Source: Pseudomonadales bacterium
GTDB lineage: Bacteria > Pseudomonadota > Gammaproteobacteria > Pseudomonadales > Azotimanducaceae
Length of the DNA: 64,000 bases
Assembly (NCBI GenBank): GCA_011525295.1
Contig: WTGV01000026.1
Location: 151,795 to 215,794, forward strand
Reading direction: 5' to 3'
The notes under the pieces are model-generated. The model was not told the origin of the DNA, did not search any database, and saw only the letters and a program-made list of their open reading frames with translations. The number at the start of each line of letters is the position of its first letter. The stretch's first letter is position 1. Made by a program: the position numbers and the translations under genes. Below, piece by piece: positions 45,601-55,400 of the stretch.

Positions 45601-48600
45601 GCGGAAACGCTTAAAGACTGTAGTTCCGTCCGAATCGGTTGCAGTTACCGTAATCCTTGCCGGCGAAGAACCGACGGATTCACCGGTGATACAAACATCA
45701 TCGTTGTTCTGGACGGCGACGCTCACCTCACCTGGTCGTGTGGACGAAGCAGAGAATGACAACGCGGGAGTGTCATCGTTAGCATCAGGATCGGTGAAGT
45801 GTTCACTACCCTTGATGATGCATTCGGTGACTCCTACAAGTATGCGTTGATCAGGAATCACTTCTGCAGTAGCCATCGGTGGTTCGTTCACGTCGGTCAA
45901 AGTAATCGTAATGTTTAACGCGACTGCAGAGCCGTAGCTGTCAGAAGCGGTCAGCACGAGTTTGAAGACCTTGTCATCGCTCTCGTAGTCTAAACCCTTC
46001 TTCTTGACCTTGACCTGTCCGCCGTCGGCCGTGGTAACCACGCGGAAATAACCCTTGCCACCACTCAAATCGTAACTGATGTCATCCCCGTCAGGATCGG
46101 TCGCTTCGTGGGGTGTCCCAACATTAGTCCCTACAGCGGCATTCTCTGCTATCTCGTATGAAACTGCTGTTGCACCGCTGAAGCTGGGCGAATTGTTGGA
46201 GTTCCGCACATAAGCGAAAAACGTTTGATACGCGGTCGCGCCTGAAGAGTCGGTCGCCGTTACCTCAATTTCTACTTCTTGAGTGCCAGTTACATCATCT
46301 TCAGTAGGTGTAACAGTTACGATACCATTGGACTCTTCGACGGTGACCGCATTAGACGATCCAATAATATCGGCGTCAAAGTCTACTAAATCAGAAGCAC
46401 CGTCGCCGTCGACCGTGAGATCATTGAGATCTATTTCTTGGGCGTAATCACCGACCAAAAAGTACATGTTGGCTATGTCCTTAATCACCGGTGCTTCTTC
46501 GACGTTTTCAATTCTGACGACAAATTTGATCTTATGGGACTTCCCAGCCAAATCCGTAGCACACAAATTGATTTCATAACCGCCAGGATTTGATTCGTAA
46601 TCAGTATTGACTCTAGGTACGCTAGAACCGAAGATTCCATGTTCAGTACCGCGAACGGTAAGTTCATATTCGTGGCTGATGTTGGAGACAGTGTTACTTG
46701 CACGCTTTTCAGTGATGACACCGCCACGCGCGGCGTTGTAGACTTCTGTGTTCTCATCGCCTTTACACGGGGTACAGTTGTTGCGTTGGCTCCAGCACAA
46801 ACGATCACCTGTTGGGCTTGGATCGTCAGCCGTAAAGGTTAGATCAATATCGTCGCCTTCATCGACAGAATATGCGCTAGAAGTGTAGTACGTATTGCCA
46901 CCGGTGACCTTTGCGACAGTGCGAATGATTGGAGCGGCGTTTGAACCATACACCAAGTCTATTCGAACTCTGACTGGGTCGTCAGATGCCGACGCTTTGT
47001 TACCACGTTGATATGCGGTTACATCAGCCCACACAGTAATCACACCGTGGTAGCCTAAGAGCGCAAACTGATCGCTGCTGGAATCGGTTGAGGGCAACTC
47101 CATTCGTGCGCTGAGCTGTCCTCGTTTGCACGAATTAGCACCACTCAAACTGAAGTCTACCACTGTAGCAACATCAATGGAGTTGTTGTTTATCATGATG
47201 TTGGCAGTTTGGTCCGTGCCGTCTACCGTAAATCCAGTATCGTCGATCTCGTAACAGAGTTGACCGCCCGCAGAGGTAGTAAAACTATCGGTAACATCGG
47301 TCCTCTTAGTGCCACCGCCATTTGCGGAGGCGAGTGGTACCAACCAAACTTCGTCATCGGAATTGCCAGTTCTGAGGGGTGTATCAGCGACACCACCTTT
47401 GATGACGTCAACATAAACCGTCATCTTGTCGCTCTGATCGGTCGGGTCGGTAACAGTTACGACCAATTCAAATTCATGGCCAGACGATAACCTATCCAGA
47501 TCATCGTCGTCAACATCGTCTGGTACTGAGATATCACCCGTGTCTTCGTCGATCTCTAAGTATGTGGTCCCTCGATAGTCACCTCCAGTCATGGAGAATT
47601 CCAAGGCATCAGCGTCGTCAGGGTCGATTTCATCATCGACGAATTGGTTCGTGATATCGATCTCGAAATCCGTGCCGACGTTCTCAACGTCCCAATCAAT
47701 TGAAACGGAGGTTACCGTGAAGACAGGTGCGACGTTTTCTCTAATAGTAACTTTCGCTGTGGCGTTAAGGACAGCACCGTCGCTCGCGGTAACTTCGACA
47801 ATGAGATTAGCTTCACCCTCACCCACACCCTTAATGATGATAAGGTCATCCGCTATTCCCGTACCAGCAAGAATGTGCTCAGCAGTGAAGACAGCATCGT
47901 TCCCAGAATCAATATCGACCGTATAGGTAGTCGCTGCAGGTCTTAACGTCGAAGGTACGATCCATCGATTGAGGTTGTATTGTCTCGTGTGTCCGGCGGT
48001 CAATGGTTCTAGCGAATCCTCTAAGTCGTTTACAGGTGCCGTTGTATCGTATAGTGCTTTTGTGGTAGGAGCGGGATCTACTGATGTGTCTAAATCTACC
48101 CAATCACTCACTTGAACGTCGTACTGATTCCCAGTGGGATTTTTCTTGTAAGAACGGACACTGATGTTGTATTGAGTCGCCGGGTTAAGCCTCGTGATCG
48201 TGTAATCGTGAGTTCGGGTTGCCGCAACGAGTCCGTCGACTACTGGGTCTGAAAAGAACTCTGCAGTATCACCAACAGGGATCCATCGTACTTGATAAGC
48301 CAGTGGGCTACTAAATTCCGCATCACTATCGGCCAATCCATCCCATTTCACGTAAATGTTTTCTGGAGACTCTTCTCCCGCGGCAACATTGGTAGGTAGA
48401 TTTAGCTTTCCAGGATGAACAATGACTGTGATTTTCAGTTCGCCGAGATTGTCACTCTCAATTGACAATGCTCTAACCGTGTACTTAATGGGTGCTATTA
48501 ACCATGCAGCACTTGTACTGTCCCAGGTGAGAGTTGCTTCATTCAGAGCAATCGTTCGATTAGGATGAGTACCATCAATTGCGAGAGTAACAGAGTCCGG

Positions 48601-48975
48601 ATCGCTCGTTGGCCCAAGATTCAACTCTCCAGTTTCTGGAAGTCGAATGTGCGAGCTGGGTTGCCCTACTTCATGTCCCTCGTAGATGCGAAGTTGAACA
48701 GTACTCGATTGCGCACAACCAGAGGCAACGAATTCAAAAAGATTGTCAGTTGTAGTACTGTCTCCCACATAGAATTCAATGTCCTTCCGAGGATTTTCAT
48801 CGTCATCAGCGTCAAAGTCGCGATCATCGTCAGTATCCCATCCGCAATCCGCGGTAATTTGGGCGTTTATCGGCACCGCGGCGAACGCGGCATAGCATGC
48901 TAATGCGATCGCCGGTATAAACTTTACCAGGCCGCTTAGCTTTAAGCGTAGATCATTCGATTGTGGAATATCCAT
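42682..48975 (-). CDS. Giant cadherin/Ig-like autotransporter adhesin (paralogue 1)
   Basis: About 2,097 residues from the ATG at 48975, which has AGGAG eight bases upstream; a reading from 49005 adds ten residues without such a site. It has a signal peptide (core FIPAIALACYAAFAAVPINAQ), a fibronectin type III domain (about 185-300), and about ten Ig/cadherin-like modules marked by openings such as NVAPVF, NNSPSF, NEPPMA, NNPPTV and NSAPNL and by DPDGDE calcium motifs. One module carries RNNCTPCKGDE. After a Thr/Pro linker the last 330 or so residues form an autotransporter beta-barrel ending in ILKF. Very acidic overall. Likely a type V secreted adhesin anchored in the outer membrane. A second copy of the same architecture lies at 52418-59092. 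Confidence 0.85.
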   Translation of the reverse strand: MDIPQSNDLRLKLSGLVKFIPAIALACYAAFAAVPINAQITADCGWDTDDDRDFDADDDENPRKDIEFYVGDSTTTDNLFEFVASGCAQSSTVQLRIYEGHEVGQPSSHIRLPETGELNLGPTSDPDSVTLAIDGTHPNRTIALNEATLTWDSTSAAWLIAPIKYTVRALSIESDNLGELKITVIVHPGKLNLPTNVAAGEESPENIYVKWDGLADSDAEFSSPLAYQVRWIPVGDTAEFFSDPVVDGLVAATRTHDYTITRLNPATQYNISVRSYKKNPTGNQYDVQVSDWVDLDTSVDPAPTTKALYDTTAPVNDLEDSLEPLTAGHTRQYNLNRWIVPSTLRPAATTYTVDIDSGNDAVFTAEHILAGTGIADDLIIIKGVGEGEANLIVEVTASDGAVLNATAKVTIRENVAPVFTVTSVSIDWDVENVGTDFEIDITNQFVDDEIDPDDADALEFSMTGGDYRGTTYLEIDEDTGDISVPDDVDDDDLDRLSSGHEFELVVTVTDPTDQSDKMTVYVDVIKGGVADTPLRTGNSDDEVWLVPLASANGGGTKRTDVTDSFTTSAGGQLCYEIDDTGFTVDGTDQTANIMINNNSIDVATVVDFSLSGANSCKRGQLSARMELPSTDSSSDQFALLGYHGVITVWADVTAYQRGNKASASDDPVRVRIDLVYGSNAAPIIRTVAKVTGGNTYYTSSAYSVDEGDDIDLTFTADDPSPTGDRLCWSQRNNCTPCKGDENTEVYNAARGGVITEKRASNTVSNISHEYELTVRGTEHGIFGSSVPRVNTDYESNPGGYEINLCATDLAGKSHKIKFVVRIENVEEAPVIKDIANMYFLVGDYAQEIDLNDLTVDGDGASDLVDFDADIIGSSNAVTVEESNGIVTVTPTEDDVTGTQEVEIEVTATDSSGATAYQTFFAYVRNSNNSPSFSGATAVSYEIAENAAVGTNVGTPHEATDPDGDDISYDLSGGKGYFRVVTTADGGQVKVKKKGLDYESDDKVFKLVLTASDSYGSAVALNITITLTDVNEPPMATAEVIPDQRILVGVTECIIKGSEHFTDPDANDDTPALSFSASSTRPGEVSVAVQNNDDVCITGESVGSSPARITVTATDSDGTTVFKRFRATAEQNNPPTVVGDGLPDIEVQFDGRSDDIDLNDYFNDGDAGYDEELTYGYSVDDADIVTPVIRQDHFLRIYGDEAGETNIEITATDQNNQSVSDTFTVEVVRNDPPIPHPDAIADVTTRIGLTVDPIDASGAFTDEGDTFDLDIETDDADIATAAIDYDDDDNPWINIYLHSTGVTKATLKATDTAGNSAEVSFTIDVGARNDPPKLLAEIDDVTVEVDEREDVELDDIFEDEGELTIEIDNEDDDIADVIYRSSSNTLRIWGNKVGTTDVTVTAFDNIDQSVSDTFTVTVTDPPPENSAPNLVTSLGDMTVTVGTPSLVSITGNFSDPDGDELAYVVESDDPNVVTATLNEMDITIEGLIAGNATVRVIATDPAGLDVMDVFKVYVETGPQVVSQIADVTLQIGGEPVVLSVDEYFVDDDGDVLDYTFNFEGNAALTSINGASLSLTPSVHGTTVITVTATDTAGRSASQSFKTIVSNSEIKAAGTEALSSIGRHTISSVANAIGSRVENKDSERNLFSRVIGGKSKEDERAVADTQTQPQTTAPTPTIEPVFDTPTTAKAPTTKRSRDLFSDVISPRNFTSMRLRDLIPQNFSTSLMGGNSRYALSIWGTTDQQDSSSSTYETSSSSTYIGVDLRPTDALMFGVSLSESEAESDYSWGTAVRQLQTDTTTVLPYASYQVTPRTLIWGTLGIGSGEASVWNGDDLVDLSDLNVRLGHLAFKSQVLQMDSLDLAVKGDVSVANLATDDGAGEAGSLDTTINRVRAGVAGSYVIPLDWGGSVSPFGELAYRRDGGDGATGSGVEFIGGVRVNSRMFSIDLRGHTMATYSENDYKESGLSLLAVFNPTPGEEGLSLSFTPSWGQSAQTDSTLWRESATVDQLPFGGDLDLSQGMTFNTNISYGFLINQDQHMFKPYIEFGENALDLQTILFGAELKPLVLDKTLFNLNFVLGKVDEFSKKDNKHLGVNAILKF

Positions 48976-49589
48976 GGAATCTCTCCTATGCCAATCCATT
49001 GGCAAAAGTAGTTACGTGGGGTACGTAAGAAACACGTTGGTGAGTGTGTATTTGGACAACTGCAGACTGTGTTAAGTTGCATCCCTGTCCGATAGAAGTC
49101 ATCCCCGCCTCCCTGCGTGGAATTTTGTTTCATAATCGAGCCGGGTCCTTACTCCTAGACCTCGGCGGTTCCCTGTGCTTCTAGTTAGCACTATTCAGTG
49201 GATTACGTATGTAACTTACATTTTACGCAGATATGGTGCCTAACACAAAGTTTTCCGCGTTTGCGTAGACAGCCCTGCTCCACTGTCAATTTGTGTAAGT
49301 ATAAGGCAAAATACCAGATTTTTGCAATATTTTGAAAAATTCTTTGAAAATGTTTCAGTGTAACCGGTATTGATTTGATTCTAAAAGTGGTCCCCAGATT
49401 GCGAGCACGCATGTGGTTGAGTTCTCGTTTAGCTTGTTTTGAACGCGGTAAACACTTCGATAATTTGAATGAAATGGCTCACTATTTCAAGGGACTCAAA
49501 ATTCCTTAGAATAATATTCTGAGAGACACTGACAGATCAGTGCTTTAGGTGTTTAGGTTGGAAAAGGCAAGGAACAAGTAGGTACGATA
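48976..49589. promoter_or_regulatory. Long AT-rich control region upstream of the first adhesin
   Basis: 614 bases with no convincing gene. It contains the ribosome binding site of the adhesin (48983-48987), a CCAAT/ATTGG inverted repeat near 48991-49002, and at 49321-49337 the near-palindromic A/T motif TTTGCAATATTTTGAAA that recurs upstream of the second adhesin and of the mechanosensitive channel. A 69-codon minus frame at 49203-49412 looks like chance. Confidence 0.45.
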
Positions 49590-49859
49590 GTGGAAGTGAA
49601 GGTTAAAGCTCTTTGGGACGACGTCGAGAGAGTGTGGAGTGCATCCAGTGACGATGTATTTGGACTGTTCATTGAAGCCGATTCTTTGGATGATCTAGCG
49701 ACAATGCTTGTTCTTACGTTTGCCGATCTGTGGACTGATTCGGGTAAACCGCTTCCGCCTGAAGTCATTTTTGAAGTTGAATGCATCAAGGAACAACCTC
49801 CCCTTCGGTCATTCAATCTAAATGTACAGCATGTTCCTCAACAGCTAGCTACTGTTTGA
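49590..49859 (+). CDS. HicB-like antitoxin, DUF1902 type
   Basis: 89 residues from a GTG start. VKVKALWDDVERVWSASSDDVFGLFIEADSLDDLATML is the full DUF1902 pattern (strand, W-D turn, acidic SDD, G-L, then helix). LPPEVIFEVECIKEQ follows. These proteins normally pair with a HicA toxin of the DYTKEVEE type, which is exactly what lies one base downstream, but broken. The antitoxin itself looks intact. Confidence 0.75.
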   Translation: MEVKVKALWDDVERVWSASSDDVFGLFIEADSLDDLATMLVLTFADLWTDSGKPLPPEVIFEVECIKEQPPLRSFNLNVQHVPQQLATV

Positions 49860-49860
49860 T

Positions 49861-50061
49861 GTGGCTTCTGATTACACGAAGGAAGTCGAGGAACGAATAA
49901 AGAAAGCGGGATAGCAGTTTGACCGATGGGGTAGTAAGCGTTCACACAAAATTTACGTGAACAAGAACAATTCACAACCTCCACTCTCGGTTCCTTACAA
50001 AATGAAATCTCGACATACTGCAAATAGCATCCTCAAACGAGTTGGACTTCCTAAGATTTAG
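49861..50061 (+). pseudogene. hicA: HicA toxin remnant with an in-frame TAG
   Basis: Reading from GTG at 49861 gives ASDYTKEVEERIKKAG, then TAG, then QFDRWGSKRSHKIYVNKN, and LSVPYKMKSRHTANSILKRVGLPKI to the normal stop at 50061. All of this is one frame and every HicA block is present (the S-H catalytic segment and the KSRHTAN motif). The stop stands where homologues usually have Cys, Trp or a similar residue, so one substitution inactivated the toxin. It begins one base past the HicB-like gene and its end overlaps the end of doc by 11 bases. Confidence 0.85.
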
Positions 50062-50434
50062 GTAAGAGTCGAGTCTCAAACCACGCTAGTAAGTCGGCGT
50101 GATTAACTGTTCCAGATACGACGCCAACGATACATTCCACCATCTCCTCGTTGAATGCCATACAGTGATACCCACACGTTGCGATCAAAACACCAAGAGC
50201 TATAACAGCAGTACGTTTATTCGCATCGGCAAAGCCATGATTGCGTACGATGCTTTCGACTAGCGCGGCCGCTTTCTCATGGATCGAATCAAGGTATCCA
50301 GAATATGGACGGCTAATTGCTGAATACAACGAGTTCTTGGTGATGACTCCTGGTGCACCACCAAAATGAAGATCTACGTCATGAATGTAGATCAAGTCCT
50401 CCCACTTTAGTTGGTAGTGCATGTCAGCGATCAA
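50051..50434 (-). CDS. doc: Doc-family toxin (Fic fold)
   Basis: A kinase-like Fic protein that in phage P1 inactivates EF-Tu by phosphorylation. 127 residues from TTG at 50434, which has AAGGAG four bases upstream; an ATG at 50422 gives 123 residues and directly follows the antitoxin stop. The catalytic loop is HGFADANKRTAV at 66-77, with Ala where Fic adenylylating enzymes have Gly, as in Doc proteins. KNSLYSAISRPYSGYLDSIHEKAAALVESIVRNH is the usual preceding helix pair. The toxin seems intact. It is coupled to a small upstream gene that is its likely antitoxin. Confidence 0.88.
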   Translation of the reverse strand: MIADMHYQLKWEDLIYIHDVDLHFGGAPGVITKNSLYSAISRPYSGYLDSIHEKAAALVESIVRNHGFADANKRTAVIALGVLIATCGYHCMAFNEEMVECIVGVVSGTVNHADLLAWFETRLLPKS

Positions 50435-50585
50435 CTAACTCCTTTAGTGCTTCGCGAAATTGCTCTTTGAAGTCTCGAACTGCTTCTACCGTCTCCGGGT
50501 GAACTTCGTCACCTTCAGAATTGAATACGAGGCTTTGCTGTTGCAGACTTGACTCGGTTCGAGCTTGGTGTCTGTTGTCGTCCAC
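50424..50585 (-). CDS. Small candidate antitoxin upstream of doc
   Basis: A 53-residue frame from GTG at 50585 to TGA at 50424, overlapping the doc reading frame. The product runs VDDNRHQARTESSL, then SLVFNSEGDEVHPETVEAVR, then DFKEQFREALKELVDR. The tail is an acidic-basic helix of the kind antitoxins use to cover a Doc active site. It is not a typical Phd, and no DNA-binding motif is seen. A strong GGAGGAG lies upstream (50599-50605) but 13 bases from the GTG, longer than normal. A non-standard ATC codon at the ideal spacing is possible but unsupported. Confidence 0.6.
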   Translation of the reverse strand: MDDNRHQARTESSLQQQSLVFNSEGDEVHPETVEAVRDFKEQFREALKELVDR

Positions 50586-50597
50586 TTTGATGTTCTG

Positions 50598-50617
50598 TCT
50601 CCTCCATGTGGAGGAGA
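50598..50617. promoter_or_regulatory. Palindrome covering the ribosome binding site of the doc module
   Basis: TCTCCTCC and GGAGGAGA (50598-50605 and 50610-50617) are exact inverted repeats around a four-base spacer. On the minus-strand RNA the ribosome binding site GGAGGAG is the downstream arm, so it can be sealed by pairing with the upstream arm. It may also serve as an operator for an antitoxin. Confidence 0.6.
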
Positions 50618-50765
50618 GATTCTACAAATACATTTACAACAGTGAGAGTCTAGAAATTTAGAAAATGGGCAGTAATGTGGTTAATTAGGAACGAGGTATT
50701 CATTCACATAAGATGTACACTTAAAAAACTTCCAATCTAGGACTGACACGATACAGCAATGGCGG

Positions 50766-52127
50766 CTAGTCAAAGAGATCGAGTTCCAGTGCCGTGTTTT
50801 CAAACTGTTCAATCACTTCTTGCAACGAATCGGAGAGGTCTCCTTCGGTGTACAATTCGTTGGTCACAGTTCGACAACTCTGCGGTTCAGTTGATTCTTC
50901 CTCCCATTCGCTGTAGCTACCAGCGGTTTGAGGATCTAGCTCCTCATACGGGTATGGCGGCTCGCATAGATGGCGCACTAGCCATTCCCAATCAAATTCG
51001 ATGTCCATACTTTCTACTGTCGTCAAAAAATTAAAGCTTTGAAGCAGACGGTTTTGGCTTGGTTCTCTCTTAAAGCGCAATTCCTGCCAAGAGGGATTGG
51101 ACTCTAGTTCCTGAAAGCGCCCTAAATATACCCCTTGCTCGTCAAACGCCGAACCACTTGTCAATGATGCGGCGTCATCTCCTAGTCGCGCGGCTAATTC
51201 GATCAGGGTTGAAATCAAATACCACAGAGGCAATATCTCGTGTAAAGGTCTCTCTGGAAATAATCTCCTTTTAATTTTGAGTATTGCTAGACCAAGAGAG
51301 TCCGGTTTTGCGAGAGTCGAAAGCGATTTAGTCAAGTCTGAATGCTTGTCTGCAGTGAGTTTCAGTTCGGAATCGAACTCCTTACACTTGGTTGTAACCC
51401 ACAGTTCTTCCAAGTCCTGTATCCACAAACGCTCAGACTCCTCTGGTATAGGGTCCGTCCCATAGTACACCCGATTACTTTCTTCCCCCTGAAAGCAATA
51501 TCTATTTAGAAGTGCGTAATTCAATAACGCGTCAGCGTTGCAGGACTCCTTTAGCTCTAAATTCATCGCGGTACCGTTTTCCAACAAGCACTCGGACTGG
51601 GACAATGCGTGCTGTACGCGAGCAAAGTCACCCGAGGGATCGGAAAAAATTCGATCAAATGTCAATGGACTCTCTATCACAACGAAGGCAAATTGCCGGA
51701 CATTCACAAACGAGTATCCCCAAAGATACGGATTCGTTGGGCCAACGCGTGCGCGTAGTGCCTCCCTACATTCCTCGGATGCGAACGCGCGTATTAGGGG
51801 ATCTTCCGTGTCGGATTTGTCCAAGTCGTCCCAATAGTCCCAATAGAGAGGGAATTCATGAATACCACAAGCTTCCTCAACCGATCTAATCGGAAACGTT
51901 AATGTCGGCGTGGAATCCATCTCGATCGCAACCATTGGCTCCGCACTAGTTTTCTGTAAAGCCAAATCCTCCGGTTCTGTTTCAGAACCGAAATTTGCTT
52001 CTTCTGAGGGAGGCACGACGCTGCTGTTCGGTTTCAGGAAATAAAAGAGCGCAACGCTTACTGAAACCAACCCGATTCCGACAACACTGCCCCATAACCA
52101 CCTTGATAGTCTTGATGTCGTCTTCAT
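50766..52127 (-). CDS. Large membrane-anchored protein, function unknown
   Basis: 453 residues. A basic N-terminus and one membrane helix (about 11-31: WGSVVGIGLVSVSVALFYFL) are followed by a Pro/Glu/Ser-rich stalk to about residue 80 and then a large acidic periplasmic domain with seven or eight cysteines (EEACGIHEF, SEECREALRA, QSECLLENG, NRYCFQGEE, TTKCKEFD, RHLCEPPYPYEE, PQSCRTV). No family recognised. It lies between two adhesin genes on the same strand, so a role linked to surface adhesion is possible; a solitary gene is as likely. Confidence 0.55.
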   Translation of the reverse strand: MKTTSRLSRWLWGSVVGIGLVSVSVALFYFLKPNSSVVPPSEEANFGSETEPEDLALQKTSAEPMVAIEMDSTPTLTFPIRSVEEACGIHEFPLYWDYWDDLDKSDTEDPLIRAFASEECREALRARVGPTNPYLWGYSFVNVRQFAFVVIESPLTFDRIFSDPSGDFARVQHALSQSECLLENGTAMNLELKESCNADALLNYALLNRYCFQGEESNRVYYGTDPIPEESERLWIQDLEELWVTTKCKEFDSELKLTADKHSDLTKSLSTLAKPDSLGLAILKIKRRLFPERPLHEILPLWYLISTLIELAARLGDDAASLTSGSAFDEQGVYLGRFQELESNPSWQELRFKREPSQNRLLQSFNFLTTVESMDIEFDWEWLVRHLCEPPYPYEELDPQTAGSYSEWEEESTEPQSCRTVTNELYTEGDLSDSLQEVIEQFENTALELDLFD

Positions 52128-52335
52128 TCGTTCTCTTTTCGCTCGTATGCTGTTAGCGTCTCTTAGTCAAGAATTCTAGGAAATGCACTAACTAAGGTTT
52201 ATATCCAACTTGGGTTCTATAAAGGACAGGTCCCCCCAGTGATCGACTAGTGGCCCGGTGTTAGAGTGTCAGCGATTTTGAACGCTCTACGACTCATGAA
52301 TACGGGAAATAACACAGTTTCTGTCACAAAAAAAA

Positions 52336-52355
52336 GCGGGTTCAATTGAACCCGC
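52336..52355. terminator. Bidirectional terminator after the second adhesin gene
   Basis: GCGGGTTCAATTGAACCCGC is a perfect 20-base palindrome flanked by A8 on the left and CTTTT on the right, so it can terminate in either direction. Confidence 0.8.
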
Positions 52356-52372
52356 CTTTTCTTGAGTTAGAA

Positions 52373-52401
52373 CTCACGCACTAGTGTTCCTAGTGCGTGA
52401 G
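52373..52401 (-). terminator. Perfect 12-base hairpin just past the second adhesin stop codon
   Basis: CTCACGCACTAG and CTAGTGCGTGAG pair perfectly around a five-base loop, 16 bases after the stop. There is no T-run of its own; the second hairpin at 52336-52355 follows at once. The pair could protect the 3' end of a very long mRNA. Confidence 0.65.
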
Positions 52402-52417
52402 GTTAGTTAATGTTCGA

Positions 52418-55400
52418 TTAGAACTTGAATAGCGCTTGAATTCCTAGCTTCGGAGCAATTTGATCAACACTATCGTCGCTCGCATTGAAGAACATCTTCA
52501 TGTTCATCGAGCGAGACCCAGCGATCAGTTGCCTGAGCTCCGATCCGATCATAACGCTCTTGCCGTACATACCCGTATCTTGTACATCAACATATGGGGT
52601 CAGCAAGAATTTGCCATGATTGATTTCGAAACCATAAGCTAGCTTGGAGTTCAAAGTGAAACCATTGGTTGCACCGTAAGCGTGTGCGTTAGGAACAGCG
52701 GTTACTGTCGCAGCTTCGCTCCAAAGCACGCTACTGTTCTGGGATGAAGCACCCCAGTGTGGCGTGAAGGAGAACGAGAGGCCAGTTGCTTCGCTTGACG
52801 GATTGATGTTCACCATCAGGCTTACGCCGCTTTCGCTGAAGTCTTCAGCGGAGTGGGTCGCAAGCGTGCGTCCTCGAGCTTCAATGGTAATCGTGTTGGT
52901 ATCAAGTCGAACACCACCAGCGACTTCAAAACCATTTCCGGTGAGGCCGTCGCCACCGTCATTACGGAATGCGATTTCGCCAAACGGAGTGACTTTGCCA
53001 CCATTTCCGGTATCAACGGAGAATGATCCTTCGATACCTGCGCGAATGCGATTCACGCCAGCTTCGAGACCATCAAATGCGCCGTTACCGTCTGCGGTGT
53101 CCAAGTTAGCAAATGCGGCATCGCCACGGAATGCTAATTGCAAGCTTCCAGCTTTCGCAAATTCACGACGTCCGCCCAACATGTAAAGGCTGAACGATAG
53201 GTCGCTAGATTCTGCGTTAGCATTGACTACGGTCGTATCCGCATCACCAGAGCCACGACCGACCACACCCCAAACAGAGGTCTTACCATCAACTGGTTCA
53301 AAGCTGAAGTAAGGCATGATAGTGGTTAGAGTCGTGTCTAATTCTTGCGATGCAGTACCCCACCAGTAATCGCCCTCGGAAGTATTTCGAGCTGCGGTTA
53401 CACCAAAGATCCAGCACTCGTTGGTTTGAACATCTATGCCTAGGAACATTGAGTTGGCGCTGCCGTCATAGCCTTCGCCTTCAAAGTTCTGAGCATCGAC
53501 CGTTCCCCAGATTGAGAAGGAGCCGATTCCACCGTTACCGTTCAAGGTACGAGAGAAGTTGTTCGTGAGCAACGAGTCAACGGTCGGTAGATTAAAGTTG
53601 AAATCTACGTCTTTGTTGGTGCTCGCGTTCCAAGTTGCGTCTAGCAAATCTTTCTTGGGGTTGAAGCCCATGAGGTCATTGCGCTCTTGTGCAGCTGCAT
53701 TACTAACCGCGTCCTTACCTGCAACAGGCATATAGCGATTGAAGATATTACCGAAGCTGAAGCCCATGCCGGTGTCTGAACGACTGGATTCAAGTCGTGA
53801 GCCCAACGCGGCAGCGGTGCTGCCCATGTATGCTCGCGCAGTTCCAGCTAACAGGTTTACACCAGATTCACGCAGGTTATCGTCACCTACCGCGATCGAG
53901 AACGTTTGTGTTGCACTACGTCCTTTCGGGTCGGTTGCCGTAACCATTACACTGGTTGAACCACGTGTGAATGGAGACATTGAGATGTCAGCGTCATGGT
54001 GATGTGTATCGGCAATACTAACTGAGGCAGCATTTCCAGAAGTTTCGATCGTATAGGTCAAAACATCGCCATCTTGGTCGAAGAAGTATTCGCCAACACT
54101 GAGCGACGTTCCTTCACCACCAATTTGGAGGGTCTGATTCGGAATCGTACCAATCGTAACCGGGATGGTTTCAACTTCTACGTCGAATTCGCCAACTACG
54201 TTGAACTCGCCATCGGTTGCGGTAATCTTGAATACTGTTGATCCAGCATTCACACCACTAATGGTTAGTTCTAAGTCAGACAGATCCACCGTAGCAACGT
54301 CAGTATCTTCAGATTCTGCCGTGTAGGTAAGTTCGTCACCATCAGGATCGGTGAACACGCCTTCAATCGAAACTGAGATTGGTTCGCCAGCTGTGACGGT
54401 CTGATCATCCAAGGTACCCGAGAGTACTGGAGCCGAGTTTGTCGGTTCTGGCGGAGGCGGTTCAACGACTGTTACGTCGAATTCATCGCTTGCGGTTTGA
54501 CCGATGTTATCGGTAGCAACTACTACAACTGTCGTCGTACCAGTGTTGTTAGCATAGATACGAATCGAGTTGTTGCTTGCACGGTAGAGTACGTCAGCGA
54601 TGTTTTCGTCTTCGTTGCTGACGTCGTAGTCGAGACTACCTTCGTCTTCAAAGACATCGTCTAACGATACATCGTGCTGTTCACCCATGACAACTTCGAC
54701 ATCTTCGAGTGCGTTGACAAGCATCGGAGGATCGTTGCGAGCCAATACGGTTAGATCGAAGGAGTTAGTTGCTGAGTTATTAGCCGAGTCGTATACAGTT
54801 ACAGTAACGCTGGTCGTACCAGGTGAGTGTAAGTACAGATCGACCCATGCACCGCCTTCGTCATCGTACTTGATGGCAGCCGTAGCTACGTCAGGATTCT
54901 TTGTCGAAGCATAGTAAGTCAACGTATCGCCGTCATCGGTGAACGCGTCTCTCGCGTCGATCGGATCATAGTCGCGACCAATGAATCGCTCCTCATCGTC
55001 GAACGCATCAGCGTTAGCAACAGGAGGATCGTTGCGAATGACTTCTACTTCAAAGGTGTGATCTACGCTTGAACCGTTTTGATCGGTTGCAGTTACTGTT
55101 ACTTCGGTTTCACCTTTGGTGTCACCGTAAATACGTAAGTAGTGACCATCAATCAAAACTGCAGTAGCGATACTTGGTCTTTCAACACTATGACTAAACG
55201 TTAGCGTTTCTTCGTAAGCCATGTCGCCATCGTCAAAGTGCATCGTCAAATCGATGTCCGCGGAACGACCATGCTCTTGGACTTCCTGGTCAGGAACTCC
55301 GTCGCCTACTACAGTAGGAGCCATGTTAGCTTCGACCGAGACGCGGAAGGATATCGAAACATCTTCGCCTTCGCGGTCAGTGGCAGTAACTTTAACGCGT

